From assembly GCA_902800305.1 (NCBI GenBank), contig CADCDP010000002.1, forward strand, positions 106,350-170,349: a DNA stretch of 64,000 nucleotides, read 5' to 3'. A program made the translations under genes and the position numbers. The notes beneath the pieces were generated by a model, which saw only the letters and a list, made by a program, of their open reading frames with translations, was not told where the DNA came from and did not search any database. Each line of letters starts with the position of its first letter. The first letter of the stretch is position 1. The DNA is from an uncultured Bacteroidales bacterium (GTDB taxonomy: Bacteria; Bacteroidota; Bacteroidia; Bacteroidales; Bacteroidaceae). This document shows positions 50,558 through 59,826 of this stretch, piece by piece.

Positions 50558-53104
50558 TTAGAACTTGAAATCCACAGCGAAGCGGATGCCGTTCTTCTTC
50601 AGCTTGTCGCCTCCATAGATGTCGGGCATGTCGGTGTAGGTGAGTCGGCGCACATACTGAATGGTGATAACCTTGAAGATGTTGCTAATGCCGACCGACA
50701 GCTCCATGTAAGGCTTGTTGCCCATCACGAACGAGGTCTGATGACCGTCACGGGTGGGGAAACGGAACAGCTCGTTGTCGCCCGTGCTGACAAACGGATT
50801 GTTCTTGTCAGTCAGATGTCCGAAGAGCATCTTGAAGCCGACGTACTCACGCAGTTTCAGCTTCTTGAGCAAGGGAATACGGTTGAGAATCTTACCGTCG
50901 AAGTTCCAGTTGACGAGCAGCGATACATAGCGGTCATTGAGGAACTCCATGTTGCGGAGCATATTGAACGACCAGCTGTCAAACTGCACGAAGTAGGAGA
51001 GGTTCGACTGAGGCGTGAAAAGCATAGGGAAAGGCACCTTGTTCCACTGCACACCACCCTTCACGTATGTCTCGATACTTCCGCATGCCCCAGGCAACCA
51101 GAACTTCTTGAAGACCGAAGCCTCCGTCATGTTGTAGTTGTATTGTCCACCCATGAAGCCATCCATGCCCATCGTGTGCGACAGCGTGAAGATAGGTGCA
51201 TCGTTGTTGATGTTCAGTCGCTGCTGCTTGCTGTTAATGAACGTCTCCCGTGGTGCATAGCGGAACCCCACTTTCACGTCGGTGGTCTTGATGTGGGGCA
51301 GAAGCGTCTCGTCCACGTTGCGCATGTAGATGAGCTTACCCGTCGGCGTAAGCTTCGAGTTATCGAGTGCCACTGACCACGTTATATGGTTGTCCGTCTC
51401 ATACTGATACTTCAGGTTGAAGTCGTTCACATACATCATCTGGTCAACCTTGCTGGTCTTGAACGAGCTATACACATTGTCCTTCACCGTGTTGGCATAC
51501 TTATCTACAGGCGACATGTCGTCGTACATGTAGCTGGCCTTGATGCTGCGGCGAGGGAACTCATGCGCCATATACTTCTTCTTGTTGAAGGAGTATTCCA
51601 CCTCCGCCTTATACTTCCACTTGTCGTCCTTCGTGCCGTAAGCCCCATAGCCACGCACGAACAAGTGCGGAGAGAGGTTACCCGTCGTCTGGAGGCTTCC
51701 CTGATAACGCCATCCATCCACATCATTGTGGGAAACGATGGCATTCAGCGGAATAAAGTCAATCTTGTTCGGCTTCGGTGTCAACTCCACCGAGTTCTCT
51801 ACCACCGCCGTGAGCAAGAACTTCCAGAAGCCGCCCAAATCGTCGTTGATTTTATCTACACCATTGCCGAGGTGATTCTCAGCCTCTGTCAGCTGAACAG
51901 GACGGATGGAAGCCCAGTAAGTAGAGTCCTTGAAATCAGCATCAGCCATCACACGCTCCACCTGTGGCGACTTGAACGCCTTCTTATCGGTGATGGGGTC
52001 GAAGCTATAGTTGCTGTAAGTCGAATAGCGTTGGCACTGAAAATTAACCATCCCATAGAGACCACTCAGCTCCACAATCATGTTGTCCACTTTCATCACA
52101 CGCTCCCCCGTGGGCAAAGTCATAAAGTCCTGAATGACCATCAGGTTATCCACATAGTTTACGCCCGAATTGGTGGGCACATTGATGATAGCACGCTTCA
52201 CCTGATTTAGTGCATCGTCGGTGATGAACAAATGCCCCGCAAAGCCAAAGTCCTGCGTGTTGTTTGGCAAAAACACCACGTCGATGCACCTCTCATCGTC
52301 CACCATCACCGTGTCCTGTATATAATAATGGTAGAAACCAATTGCCTCGTTCGTCGAGATGGGACTGATGAACGGATGCTGGAGCAGACGCACATTGTCC
52401 TTGTAAATATCTACATCCGTGAAGATGTCCTTCACGTAAGTTGTCAACATCTCGCCCGATGAAAGCATCGACTGAAAACCGTCATTGCGCCTCGCCTTCA
52501 CCGTCGTCTTCACCGTCTTCGGACTCTTGCGGTAGTTCTCCTCCGAAGCCGTCTCGTCCACCATGATGGGGATAATCAGCTTACCCGTCTCAGGACATAT
52601 CTCCGCCATCAGCGTGTCCTTCGACCCCTTCACATCGTTGTAAGAGAACGTCTTCTTCTCATACTTGTCGAAGTGGTAGAAGTCCTTTTCCCTGATGTCG
52701 CTCAACCTCTTGTTGGCAATCACCTTACGCATCAGCTCCACGGCAGGGTTGTTCTTGCGGCTATAGCGGATTTTCGACTTCTTCACCACCACTTCGTTCA
52801 GCAAGATGTCGTCGCTGTACAACTTGATGAGCTGATTCGGAACCTCCTTCCTGCCCCTCGGTACTGTCACCGTCTGTGTCTTATAGCCAAGAAACGACAC
52901 CTCCAGCTTACTGTAATTATCCAGAATTGGCACCACGAAGTGACCGTCTATGTCCGAAGCCCGTCCCTCCGACGTGCCCACATATTTCAATGTAGCCCCT
53001 GGAATCGGTTCCCCCGTGCTACCGTCCACCACCGTGCCAGACAGCTGTGCCCTTGTGGCCACAGCACACAAGGCGCAAAGCAGAAAAAACAAATATCTGT
53101 GCAT
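50558..53104 (-). CDS. DUF5686 and carboxypeptidase-regulatory-like outer-membrane protein
   Basis: Outer-membrane protein of 848 residues from ATG 53104 (GTG 53128 is possible). A signal peptide (to ATRAQ) is followed by a carboxypeptidase-D-regulatory-like domain, about 28-100: LSGTVVDGSTGEPIPGATLKY, GHFVVPI, VSFLGYKTQTV. Then comes the DUF5686 body with KKSKIRYSRKNNPAVELMRKVI and a large C-terminal barrel (about 440-848) ending KNGIRFAVDFKF with the final Phe. The family is widespread in Bacteroidetes and has no known function. It is a single-gene unit with its own promoter and terminator. Confidence 0.9.
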   Translation of the reverse strand: MHRYLFFLLCALCAVATRAQLSGTVVDGSTGEPIPGATLKYVGTSEGRASDIDGHFVVPILDNYSKLEVSFLGYKTQTVTVPRGRKEVPNQLIKLYSDDILLNEVVVKKSKIRYSRKNNPAVELMRKVIANKRLSDIREKDFYHFDKYEKKTFSYNDVKGSKDTLMAEICPETGKLIIPIMVDETASEENYRKSPKTVKTTVKARRNDGFQSMLSSGEMLTTYVKDIFTDVDIYKDNVRLLQHPFISPISTNEAIGFYHYYIQDTVMVDDERCIDVVFLPNNTQDFGFAGHLFITDDALNQVKRAIINVPTNSGVNYVDNLMVIQDFMTLPTGERVMKVDNMIVELSGLYGMVNFQCQRYSTYSNYSFDPITDKKAFKSPQVERVMADADFKDSTYWASIRPVQLTEAENHLGNGVDKINDDLGGFWKFLLTAVVENSVELTPKPNKIDFIPLNAIVSHNDVDGWRYQGSLQTTGNLSPHLFVRGYGAYGTKDDKWKYKAEVEYSFNKKKYMAHEFPRRSIKASYMYDDMSPVDKYANTVKDNVYSSFKTSKVDQMMYVNDFNLKYQYETDNHITWSVALDNSKLTPTGKLIYMRNVDETLLPHIKTTDVKVGFRYAPRETFINSKQQRLNINNDAPIFTLSHTMGMDGFMGGQYNYNMTEASVFKKFWLPGACGSIETYVKGGVQWNKVPFPMLFTPQSNLSYFVQFDSWSFNMLRNMEFLNDRYVSLLVNWNFDGKILNRIPLLKKLKLREYVGFKMLFGHLTDKNNPFVSTGDNELFRFPTRDGHQTSFVMGNKPYMELSVGISNIFKVITIQYVRRLTYTDMPDIYGGDKLKKNGIRFAVDFKF

Positions 53105-53187
53105 AACAAGCCTTTTTGTAAATTTCACAAATGCTCAACTTCTTGATCTCAGGAGAGAAATTTTAGAAGTCCATTCCATTTCGGGTG

Positions 53188-53214
53188 CAAAGTTACGCAT
53201 TTTCAGCGAACCAA
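53188..53214 (-). promoter_or_regulatory. Promoter of the DUF5686 gene
   Basis: TAACTTTG on the minus strand (53188-53195) matches well; a TTG at 53212-53214 gives a spacer of 16, rather short. Confidence 0.65.
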
Positions 53215-53687
53215 CAGCCTTGCTCACACGAAAAGAAACTTAAAAAGCTTAAAAAAATGCCAACGCCAAGCCATCAGCATCCGCAATCGCACTACCCATA
53301 GATTTCATTCTACAACGGATTGGACGGATGAAACGGATTGGATTTTCCATTTTTCGGGACAATTTCAAGTAATCTGTGCAGCATCCACCTTTTGGGCAGT
53401 GCCGTTGCCACTTGTGACTCTGCTACGTTGCCTCCTCTGGGTCAGTGTAAGTACTAAAACCAATCGCAACCTACGATTGTACTATCGAAGGTTGCGATTA
53501 TACTATCGAAGCTTACGATTGTACTATCGAAGCTTACGATTGGAAGTCGGTTCCTTGGGATAGGGAATCCAGGGAACCGACATCTAACTATCCTTTTTCA
53601 GCTGCAAATATACAACATTTTTTCGATTTTTCCAAATATTGCCTCGCATCAGCCGAGTACTGCGCCTCATTGCCAGATTTGCGATAC
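53215..53687. other. Gene-free gap between DUF5686 and gpmI
   Basis: No gene is supported. The 21-base tandem repeat at 53472-53543 is the only obvious structure. The stretch 53310-53345 has related acaacggattggacggatgaaacggattgg words. The 53584-53958 frame is antisense to the end of gpmI and is not counted. Confidence 0.7.
53461..53543. repeat. 21-base tandem repeat, 3.4 copies
   Basis: Units at 53472-53492, 53493-53513, 53514-53534 and a partial unit 53535-53543. The core is tacgattgtactatcgaagct; changes are confined to a few bases. Each unit junction (tcgaagcttacga) is close to a palindrome. The 11 bases before the array (53461-53471) are the reverse complement of a variant unit. Confidence 0.88.
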
Positions 53688-55223
53688 TCAGTCGCAAATC
53701 AAGCAATGGCCTGTCATTTCCTTGGGTTGCTCCAAGCCCATGATGTGGAGGATGGAGGGGGCTACGTCGGCCAGTACGCCATCTTTCACGGTGGCGTTCT
53801 TGTTTTCGGTCACGTAGATGAAGGGCACGGGGTTGAGGGAGTGTGCCGTGTTGGGTGTGCCGTCGGGGTTGAGGGCGTTGTCGGCGTTGCCGTGGTCGGC
53901 GATAATGATGGTTTCGTAGTCGTTGGCCTTGGCTGTCTCCACCACTTCGTTGACGCACTGGTCGATGGCTTTCACGGCGGCTTCGATGGCGGTATAGACA
54001 CCGGTGTGTCCCACCATGTCGCCGTTGGCGAAGTTGACCACTATCCAGTCGTACTGGTTGGTCTTGATGGCTTCAACGAGCTTGTCCTTCACTTCGAAGG
54101 CAGACATTTCGGGCTTCAAGTCGTAAGTAGGCACTTTTGGCGAGTTGACGAGGATGCGGTCTTCGCCCTCGAAGGGTGTCTCACGGCCTCCGTTGAAGAA
54201 GAAGGTCACGTGTGCATATTTCTCTGTTTCAGCCGTGTGCAACTGCTTCAAACCCTTCGATGCGATGTATTCGCCGAGGGTGTTTTCTACGTTCTCTTTG
54301 GGGAAGAGGATGTGCACGCCTGTGAAGGATGCGTCGTAGGGGGTCATGCAGTAGTACTGGAGTCCTGGAATAGTCTTCATGCCCTGCTCTTCCATGTCCT
54401 TCTGTGTCAGCACAATCGTCAACTCCTTAGCGCGGTCGTTGCGGTAGTTGTAGAAGATGACTACGTCGCCTTCCTTGATGCGGCCATCGACGTTGCAGTT
54501 GATGAGTGGCTCCATGAACTCGTCGGTGTTCTTGTGCTCCTCGGTGTGGGAGTCGTAGCAGGACTGTACGCCCTCGACCATGTCGGCCACTTCACGGCCT
54601 TTGCCATGCACGAGCTGGTCGTAGGCCACTTTGATGCGATCCCAACGCTTGTCGCGGTCCATGGCATAGAATCGTCCGATGATGGAGGCGATGGCTCCCA
54701 CGCCCACTTCGTCGATGTGCTTTTGGAGGTCGGCGATGAAGCCTTTGCCCGACTTGGGGTCGGTGTCGCGTCCGTCCATGAAGCAGTGTACGTAGCAGTT
54801 CTCGATGCCATAAACCTTAGCGATGTCGATGAGTTTCAGGATGTGGTCGAAGGAGGAGTGTACGCCGCCTGTGGAGGTCAAGCCCATGAGGTGTACGCTC
54901 TTGCCGTTGGCCTTGGCATAGCCGTAAGCCGACTTGATTTCGGGATTCTCCAAGATGGAGTTGTCGGCACAAGCGCGGTTAATCTTCACCAAGTCTTGGT
55001 AAACGATGCGTCCTGCTCCGATGTTGAGGTGTCCCACTTCGGAGTTACCCATTTGTCCGTCGGGCAGACCCACGTTTTCGCCAGAAGCTTGAAGCTGTGA
55101 GTGTGGATAGTTTGCGTTCAAATAGTCCATGTAGGGTGTAGGTGTCTGATAAATCACGTCGCCCTTACTCTTGTCGCCGATTCCCCATCCGTCGAGAATC
55201 ATCAGAAGTGCTTTTTTTGCCAT
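53688..55223 (-). CDS. gpmI: 2,3-bisphosphoglycerate-independent phosphoglycerate mutase
   Basis: GpmI interconverts 3- and 2-phosphoglycerate in glycolysis. The protein has 511 residues from ATG 55223; the frame is open to 55367 but the added residues have no homology. [15 protein letters not shown] has the first metal Asp, [15 protein letters not shown] holds the catalytic Ser, [14 protein letters not shown] and [11 protein letters not shown] hold the other metal ligands, and [11 protein letters not shown] is near the end. A -7 element at 55355 gives a leader of about 125 bases. The long + strand frame across it is a shadow. Confidence 0.97.
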   Translation of the reverse strand: MAKKALLMILDGWGIGDKSKGDVIYQTPTPYMDYLNANYPHSQLQASGENVGLPDGQMGNSEVGHLNIGAGRIVYQDLVKINRACADNSILENPEIKSAYGYAKANGKSVHLMGLTSTGGVHSSFDHILKLIDIAKVYGIENCYVHCFMDGRDTDPKSGKGFIADLQKHIDEVGVGAIASIIGRFYAMDRDKRWDRIKVAYDQLVHGKGREVADMVEGVQSCYDSHTEEHKNTDEFMEPLINCNVDGRIKEGDVVIFYNYRNDRAKELTIVLTQKDMEEQGMKTIPGLQYYCMTPYDASFTGVHILFPKENVENTLGEYIASKGLKQLHTAETEKYAHVTFFFNGGRETPFEGEDRILVNSPKVPTYDLKPEMSAFEVKDKLVEAIKTNQYDWIVVNFANGDMVGHTGVYTAIEAAVKAIDQCVNEVVETAKANDYETIIIADHGNADNALNPDGTPNTAHSLNPVPFIYVTENKNATVKDGVLADVAPSILHIMGLEQPKEMTGHCLICD

Positions 55224-55354
55224 AAGTTTATTAAGTTTTTGAGTTTTTGTTTTTAAGGAAACAGCCTCGCGGCTTCCAACTTGGGCACCGACAACGAAAT
55301 CAATCTGCAGTGCGCTTGGGGAAGGTTTGAGGCTGTTTTTAGTTCTTTCGGGGT

Positions 55355-55362
55355 CAAAGTTA
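55355..55362 (-). promoter_or_regulatory. Possible -7 element of gpmI
   Basis: TAACTTTG on the minus strand; no -33 element is obvious. It lies back to back with the + strand promoter at 55382. Confidence 0.55.
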
Positions 55363-55381
55363 GTCATTTTTTGCTATTTAG

Positions 55382-55412
55382 TTGTAGGTTTCCCATAAAA
55401 TATTTACATTTG
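55382..55412 (+). promoter_or_regulatory. Promoter of the AEP module
   Basis: TTG at 55382-55384 and TACATTTG at 55405-55412 are 20 bases apart, about 30 bases before the DUF4254 start. It may drive the whole + strand row to 63888. Confidence 0.8.
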
Positions 55413-55443
55413 TACTCGATTTTTAACAAAAAACAGCATTTAT

Positions 55444-56046
55444 ATGACTTTTACACAGTGTGCATACCCTATTTTTGAGCAGTCTATCGTCGATTATCAT
55501 GTGTATGATGATGTTGACCATCCTATCCAAAATCCGTATCAGGAAGGGTCGATAGAGGCTTATTTATATGTGAAGAATTGGATTGACACCGTGCAGTGGC
55601 ATCTGGAAGACCTCATCCGTGACCCTCAGATTGACCCTGTGGCTGCTTTGGCGCTGAAACGCCGCATCGACAAGAGCAATCAGGACAGGACGGACTTGGT
55701 GGAGATGATTGACAGCTATTTCCTGACCATCTACAAGGATGTGGAGGTGAAGGAGGATGCCACTATCAATACGGAGAGTCCTGCTTGGGCGGTGGACAGG
55801 TTGTCTATCTTGGCACTGAAAATCTACCACATGAAGGAGCAGGTAAACCGTGCTGATGCTAGCGAGGAGCATCGTGCTACCTGCCAGAAGAAACTGGATG
55901 TGCTGCTGGAGCAACAGAAGGACTTGTCGGGTGCGATTGACCAGCTGATTGCGGACATTGAGGCGGGAAGGAAATACATGAAGGTGTATAAGCAGATGAA
56001 GATGTATAACGACCCCAGCACCAATCCTGTATTATATAAAAAGTGA
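55444..56046 (+). CDS. DUF4254 protein
   Basis: Cytoplasmic helical protein of 200 residues of the DUF4254 family, known almost only from Bacteroidetes and usually coded next to lipopolysaccharide or capsule transferases. IVDYHVYDDVDHPIQNPYQEGSIEAYLY and the Trp-containing NWIDTVQWHLEDLIRDPQIDP start the family pattern, and ESPAWAVDRLSILALKIYHMKEQVNRAD follows. The function is unknown. It starts behind a good promoter and is followed, after 31 bases with a gtgaaaa-type repeat, by the collapsed glycosyltransferase gene. Confidence 0.85.
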   Translation: MTFTQCAYPIFEQSIVDYHVYDDVDHPIQNPYQEGSIEAYLYVKNWIDTVQWHLEDLIRDPQIDPVAALALKRRIDKSNQDRTDLVEMIDSYFLTIYKDVEVKEDATINTESPAWAVDRLSILALKIYHMKEQVNRADASEEHRATCQKKLDVLLEQQKDLSGAIDQLIADIEAGRKYMKVYKQMKMYNDPSTNPVLYKK

Positions 56047-56077
56047 AAAAAGAAAAGGGATAAGTGAAAAGGGTAAA

Positions 56078-56653
56078 ATGCGAATAGGCTTCGACGCCAA
56101 GCGTCTCTACAACAACTTCACGGGCTTGGGAAACCACAGCAGGACGACGATTGACATTCTGACGGCTGAGTTCCCCGACAATGAATATTGGCTCTACACG
56201 CCAAAGGTGAGGCTGAACGGGACAACGTTGCCATACATGGGGAAAAAGAACTGCCACACGGTGGTGCCGAAGGGTGTGGTGCGAGGCAGTGCGTGGAGAA
56301 CGTATGGCTTGGTGAACGAGATGAAGCGTGACGGCATCGAAGTTTTCCATGGGTTGAGTAATGAGATGCCTGTGGGATTGTTCCATTCGGGCATCGCGTC
56401 GGTGGTGACGATTCACGATGTGGAAAAGGAAATGCACACAACTGGGCATGGATGGTGTTGGGCTAAGTGGCGCGACATGAAGCGGCAATATGCTTGTAAT
56501 CATGCTGATTGTATTGTGGTGGGGAGTGAGGAGGTAAAGCGAATGGTTATAGATTCCTACAACGTGCCTGAACGAAAAATAGAAGTGGTGTGTCCTGATG
56601 CCGCTGATTTTGCTGCGCGGCTGATGGCTATCTATACGAAAATACATAAATGA
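56078..56653 (+). pseudogene. GT4 glycosyltransferase lacking its donor domain
   Basis: A reading frame of 191 residues that is the first half of a GT4 transferase: MRIGFDAKRLYNNFTGLGNHSR, VFHGLSNEMP, VVTIHDVEKEM and CIVVGSEEVKRMVIDSYNVPERKIEVV are the regular N-terminal domain. Where the donor domain with the EX7E site should follow (about 170 residues), the frame jumps after KIEVVCPD to ADFAARLMAIYTKIHK, which looks like the usual last helix of such enzymes (..AxRLMxIY..). The frame stays open and shares an ATGA with the next gene. It could be an in-frame deletion remnant or a small protein with a new role; it cannot bind a nucleotide sugar in the usual way. Confidence 0.75.
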
Positions 56654-57984
56654 ATATCATTAAACTAAACGAGCGAGAACGTATGGCAAAAACCGTATAT
56701 TTGGGTATGATTGGCGACATCATGCATCCTGGACTTATCAACATTATCAATGAAGGTGCGAAGTATGGCGACGTGATGATTGGGCTGTTCACAGACAGAG
56801 CGATTGCGACGCATAAACGTATTCCGCACCTGACATACGAGCAGCGAAAGACGGTGATTGAGAACATCAAGGGGGTGAGCTGTGTTGTGCCTCAGGAAGA
56901 GTGGAGCTATGTGGAGAATCTGAAGAAGTACCAGCCCGACTACATCATTCATGGCGATGACTGGAAGACGGGTGCTGACAGCGAAATCAGAGAGGCTGTG
57001 ATAGAGGCGATGAAGGAATGGGGTGGTCAGGTCATTGAGATTCCTTATACACAAGGCATCAATTCATCAGCATTAGCAGAGGAAATCAAGAGCATCGGAA
57101 CGACTCCGGAAGTGCGTATGAAGTCGCTGAGAAGACTGATTGCGGCGAAACCTATCGTGAGGATTTTGGAGGCGCATGATGGCTTGAGCGGTTTGATTAT
57201 AGAGAATCTGCAGTTTGAGCAGGGTGGGGTGATGGAGTCGTTCGACGGTATGTGGTCGAGTTCGCTTACTGATTCTACGTCGAAGGGTAAGCCAGACATC
57301 GAAGCAGTCGATTTGACGACCCGTATGCAGGATTTGACGAACATCTTGGAATGTACGACAAAGCCCATTATCTACGATGGTGACACGGGAGGTAAGTTGG
57401 AGCACTTCGTCTTCACAGTGAGGACGTTAGAGCGCAACGGTATCTCGGCAGTTATCATCGAGGACAAGATAGGACTGAAAAAGAACTCGCTGTTTGGAAC
57501 GGATGCCATCCAGACGCAGGACACCATCGAGAATTTCTGCAACAAAATCAAGGCGGGAAAGAATGCACAGGTGACCAAGGACTTCATGATTATAGCCCGT
57601 GTGGAAAGCCTTATCGCAGGTAAGCCTGTGGCAGATGCCTTGGAGAGAGCCTTTGCATACGTGGAGGCAGGTGCTGACGGTGTGATGATTCACAGCAAGG
57701 AGAAAACGGGTGATGACATCAAGGAGTTCTGTTCGGAATTCAGAAAGAAGCACTCGCAAGTGCCCATCGTGATTGTACCGACCACTTACGACCAGTTCCG
57801 CACAGAGGATTTCGAGCAGTGGGGCGTGAACATCGTGATTTATGCTAATCACATGCTTCGTGCTGCTTATCCTGCCATGATGAAGGTGGCGCGTTCCATC
57901 TTGGAGAACCACCGTGCGCTGGAGGCACGTGACCTCTGTATGCCAATAAAAGAGATATTGGAGTTAATACCTGGAACAAAATGA
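56650..57984 (+). CDS. aepX: Phosphoenolpyruvate mutase fused to a nucleotidyltransferase-like domain
   Basis: PEP mutase, which rearranges phosphoenolpyruvate to phosphonopyruvate, the first step of natural C-P bond synthesis. The 444 residues have an N-terminal cytidylyltransferase-like domain (about 15-150) and a C-terminal mutase (about 160-440). DGDTGG (243-248) and EDKIGLKKNS (271-280) are the mutase signature, as in AepX, and IARVESLIAG follows. In the first domain the usual HxGH site reads HPGL (26-29), and the later ISTT motif reads GINSSAL (136-142), so it may have lost activity. ATG 56683 is an alternative start. It overlaps its neighbours by ATGA on both sides. Confidence 0.93.
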   Translation: MNIIKLNERERMAKTVYLGMIGDIMHPGLINIINEGAKYGDVMIGLFTDRAIATHKRIPHLTYEQRKTVIENIKGVSCVVPQEEWSYVENLKKYQPDYIIHGDDWKTGADSEIREAVIEAMKEWGGQVIEIPYTQGINSSALAEEIKSIGTTPEVRMKSLRRLIAAKPIVRILEAHDGLSGLIIENLQFEQGGVMESFDGMWSSSLTDSTSKGKPDIEAVDLTTRMQDLTNILECTTKPIIYDGDTGGKLEHFVFTVRTLERNGISAVIIEDKIGLKKNSLFGTDAIQTQDTIENFCNKIKAGKNAQVTKDFMIIARVESLIAGKPVADALERAFAYVEAGADGVMIHSKEKTGDDIKEFCSEFRKKHSQVPIVIVPTTYDQFRTEDFEQWGVNIVIYANHMLRAAYPAMMKVARSILENHRALEARDLCMPIKEILELIPGTK

Positions 57985-59102
57985 TTGCACCTAAATATTT
58001 TGTAGAGGAGCTGGCGAAGGCTGGCATCGATTTCTTTGCAGGAGTGCCCGACTCGCTGCTGAAGAACATTTGTGCGTATTTGACAGACAATTCTCCCAAG
58101 GAGAAGAACATCATTGCAGCTAATGAAGGTGCTGCAGTAGGTTTGGCGGCAGGACACTATCTGGCTTCTGGTCAGATTCCTGTGGTGTATATGCAAAACT
58201 CGGGTTTGGGTAACACTGTAAACCCGTTGATGTCACTGACGGATGAGGATGTGTATAACATTCCCGTGCTCTTGTTGGTAGGTTGGCGTGGTGAGCCTGG
58301 TAAGCACGATGAGCCCCAGCATGTAAAGCAAGGAAAAGTGACCATCCCACTCTTGGATGCAATGGGCATTAAGAACACGGTGATGGCAACAGATGAGGCT
58401 GATTTGGAGAAACAAGTCGGCGATGCCATTGCTTATTTGAAGGAAACGAAACGTGCCTTTGCTTTTGTGATTCAGAAGGGTACATTCGACGAATACAAAT
58501 TGCAGTCGGTAGCTACATCGGGATTGAGCATGAGTCGTGAAGAGGCGATTCAGGCGGTAGCTGGAAGCATTGAGAAGAATGCTGTCATCGTTTCGACCAC
58601 GGGCATGATTTCGAGGGAGCTCTTCGAGTATCGTGCCAACAATGACATGGGACATGACCGTGACTTCCTGACGGTTGGCTCGATGGGACATGCTTCGCAG
58701 ATTGCCCTCGGTATTGCGCTGGAACAGCCTGAAAGACCTGTCTATTGTTTTGATGGCGACGGGGCAACCATCATGCACATGGGTTCGCTCGGTATCGTGG
58801 GAGATATGGGGGTGAAGAACTACACCCATGTGGTGTTCAACAACGGTGCCCATGACTCGGTGGGTGGTCAGCCTACGGTGGGACTGCGCATCAACATCCC
58901 CGCTGTTGCTTTGGCATGTGGCTACAAGTCTGTGAAGTCTGTTGATAACATGGAGGACTTGAAAGCCGCCCTGCAAGAGAAAGGCGAAAGTCCACGTCTC
59001 ATTGAGGTGAAGGTGAAGAAAGGGGCACGGAAAGACCTCGGACGACCTACGACCACACCGATTCAGAACAAAGATGCGCTGATGAACTTTCTTAAATCAT
59101 AA
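57981..59102 (+). CDS. aepY: Phosphonopyruvate decarboxylase
   Basis: Thiamine-diphosphate enzyme that decarboxylates phosphonopyruvate to phosphonoacetaldehyde and so makes the mutase step irreversible. The 373-residue length is right for AepY/Ppd. FFAGVPDSLLKNICAYL starts the family; NEGAAVGLAAGHYLASG has the TPP-activating Glu; the cofactor motif is CFDGDGATIMHMGSLGIVG to FNNGAHDSVGGQPT (about 256-295). It starts in the stop of the mutase gene (ATGA at 57981), and the next gene follows after 7 bases. Confidence 0.95.
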   Translation: MIAPKYFVEELAKAGIDFFAGVPDSLLKNICAYLTDNSPKEKNIIAANEGAAVGLAAGHYLASGQIPVVYMQNSGLGNTVNPLMSLTDEDVYNIPVLLLVGWRGEPGKHDEPQHVKQGKVTIPLLDAMGIKNTVMATDEADLEKQVGDAIAYLKETKRAFAFVIQKGTFDEYKLQSVATSGLSMSREEAIQAVAGSIEKNAVIVSTTGMISRELFEYRANNDMGHDRDFLTVGSMGHASQIALGIALEQPERPVYCFDGDGATIMHMGSLGIVGDMGVKNYTHVVFNNGAHDSVGGQPTVGLRINIPAVALACGYKSVKSVDNMEDLKAALQEKGESPRLIEVKVKKGARKDLGRPTTTPIQNKDALMNFLKS

Positions 59103-59109
59103 GAAGACG

Positions 59110-59826
59110 ATGAAGACGGCAGTAATTATGGCAGCAGGCTTGGGTACCCGTTTCGGCAAGATGACAGAAACGGCGCCAAAGGGCTTTGTGGAGTGTGGTG
59201 GTATGTCGATGGTGGAACGTAGCATCCAGACACTTATCGATTGCGGTATCGAACGTATCATCATCGGCACAGGTTATCTGAAAGAGAAGTACGAAGAACT
59301 GAAGGCATTTTATCCGCAGATTGAGTGCGTGTTTTCGCCCCGTTATGCTGAGACGAACAGTATGTACACATTGTGGAACTGTCGTGAGGTGATTGGCGAT
59401 GACGACTTCTTGCTGTTGGAAAGCGATTTGGTGTTTGAGAAGAGAGCCATCACGTCGCTGCTCGAATGCCCAGAGCCAGACATCATGCTTATCACACCTG
59501 TGACGAAGTTCCAAGACCAGTATTACGTGGAATACGGTGAGGGTAACCGATTGACTCGCTGTTCTACGGTAGCGTCAGCGTTGGATGCGAAGGGTGAGTT
59601 GGTGGGTATTCACAAACTCTCCAACAAGTTCTATCGTGCCATGTGTGAGGACTATGCCAAAAAAGCGGAGACTCAGCCGAAATTGGGATATGAGTATGAG
59701 TTGCTCACCATGTCTCAGGAAATCATGAAGGTGTATGTACACAAAGTGGAAGGCTTGAAGTGGTATGAGATTGACGATGTGGACGACCTCGACTATGCAG
59801 AGAAGCATATCTTGCCTTATTTATAA
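59110..59826 (+). CDS. Nucleotidyltransferase, likely CTP:AEP cytidylyltransferase (PntC type)
   Basis: Sugar-nucleotidyltransferase-fold enzyme of 238 residues. MKTAVIMAAGLGTRFGKMTE and APKGFVECGG form the nucleotide-binding site with the conserved Arg and Lys, LLLESDLVFEKRA carries the metal Asp, and YYVEYGEGNRL and GYEYELLTMS line the substrate pocket. It resembles LicC and the PntC group that activates 2-aminoethylphosphonate to CMP-AEP. Being between AepY and the AEP transaminase, the latter role is the most likely; a CTP:phosphocholine role is possible but no choline uptake or kinase gene of the LicA/B kind is present. Confidence 0.82.
   Translation: MKTAVIMAAGLGTRFGKMTETAPKGFVECGGMSMVERSIQTLIDCGIERIIIGTGYLKEKYEELKAFYPQIECVFSPRYAETNSMYTLWNCREVIGDDDFLLLESDLVFEKRAITSLLECPEPDIMLITPVTKFQDQYYVEYGEGNRLTRCSTVASALDAKGELVGIHKLSNKFYRAMCEDYAKKAETQPKLGYEYELLTMSQEIMKVYVHKVEGLKWYEIDDVDDLDYAEKHILPYL

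Noticed and set aside
51386..52210. A 274-codon open frame on the + strand
   Set aside because: Antisense to the DUF5686 gene, which has clear domain signs; the product is a His/Val-rich shadow.
53472..53543. Plasmid or phage replication origin
   Set aside because: The 21-base units resemble iterons, but there is no rep gene, no DnaA box cluster and no plasmid gene nearby; the setting is chromosomal.
53670..55100. A 476-codon open frame on the + strand
   Set aside because: Antisense to gpmI, with Val-, Gly- and His-rich low-information sequence and no start signal or homology.
59110..59826. Phosphocholine (LicC) pathway
   Set aside because: The protein resembles LicC, but no choline kinase or transporter is coded nearby, while all AEP genes are.
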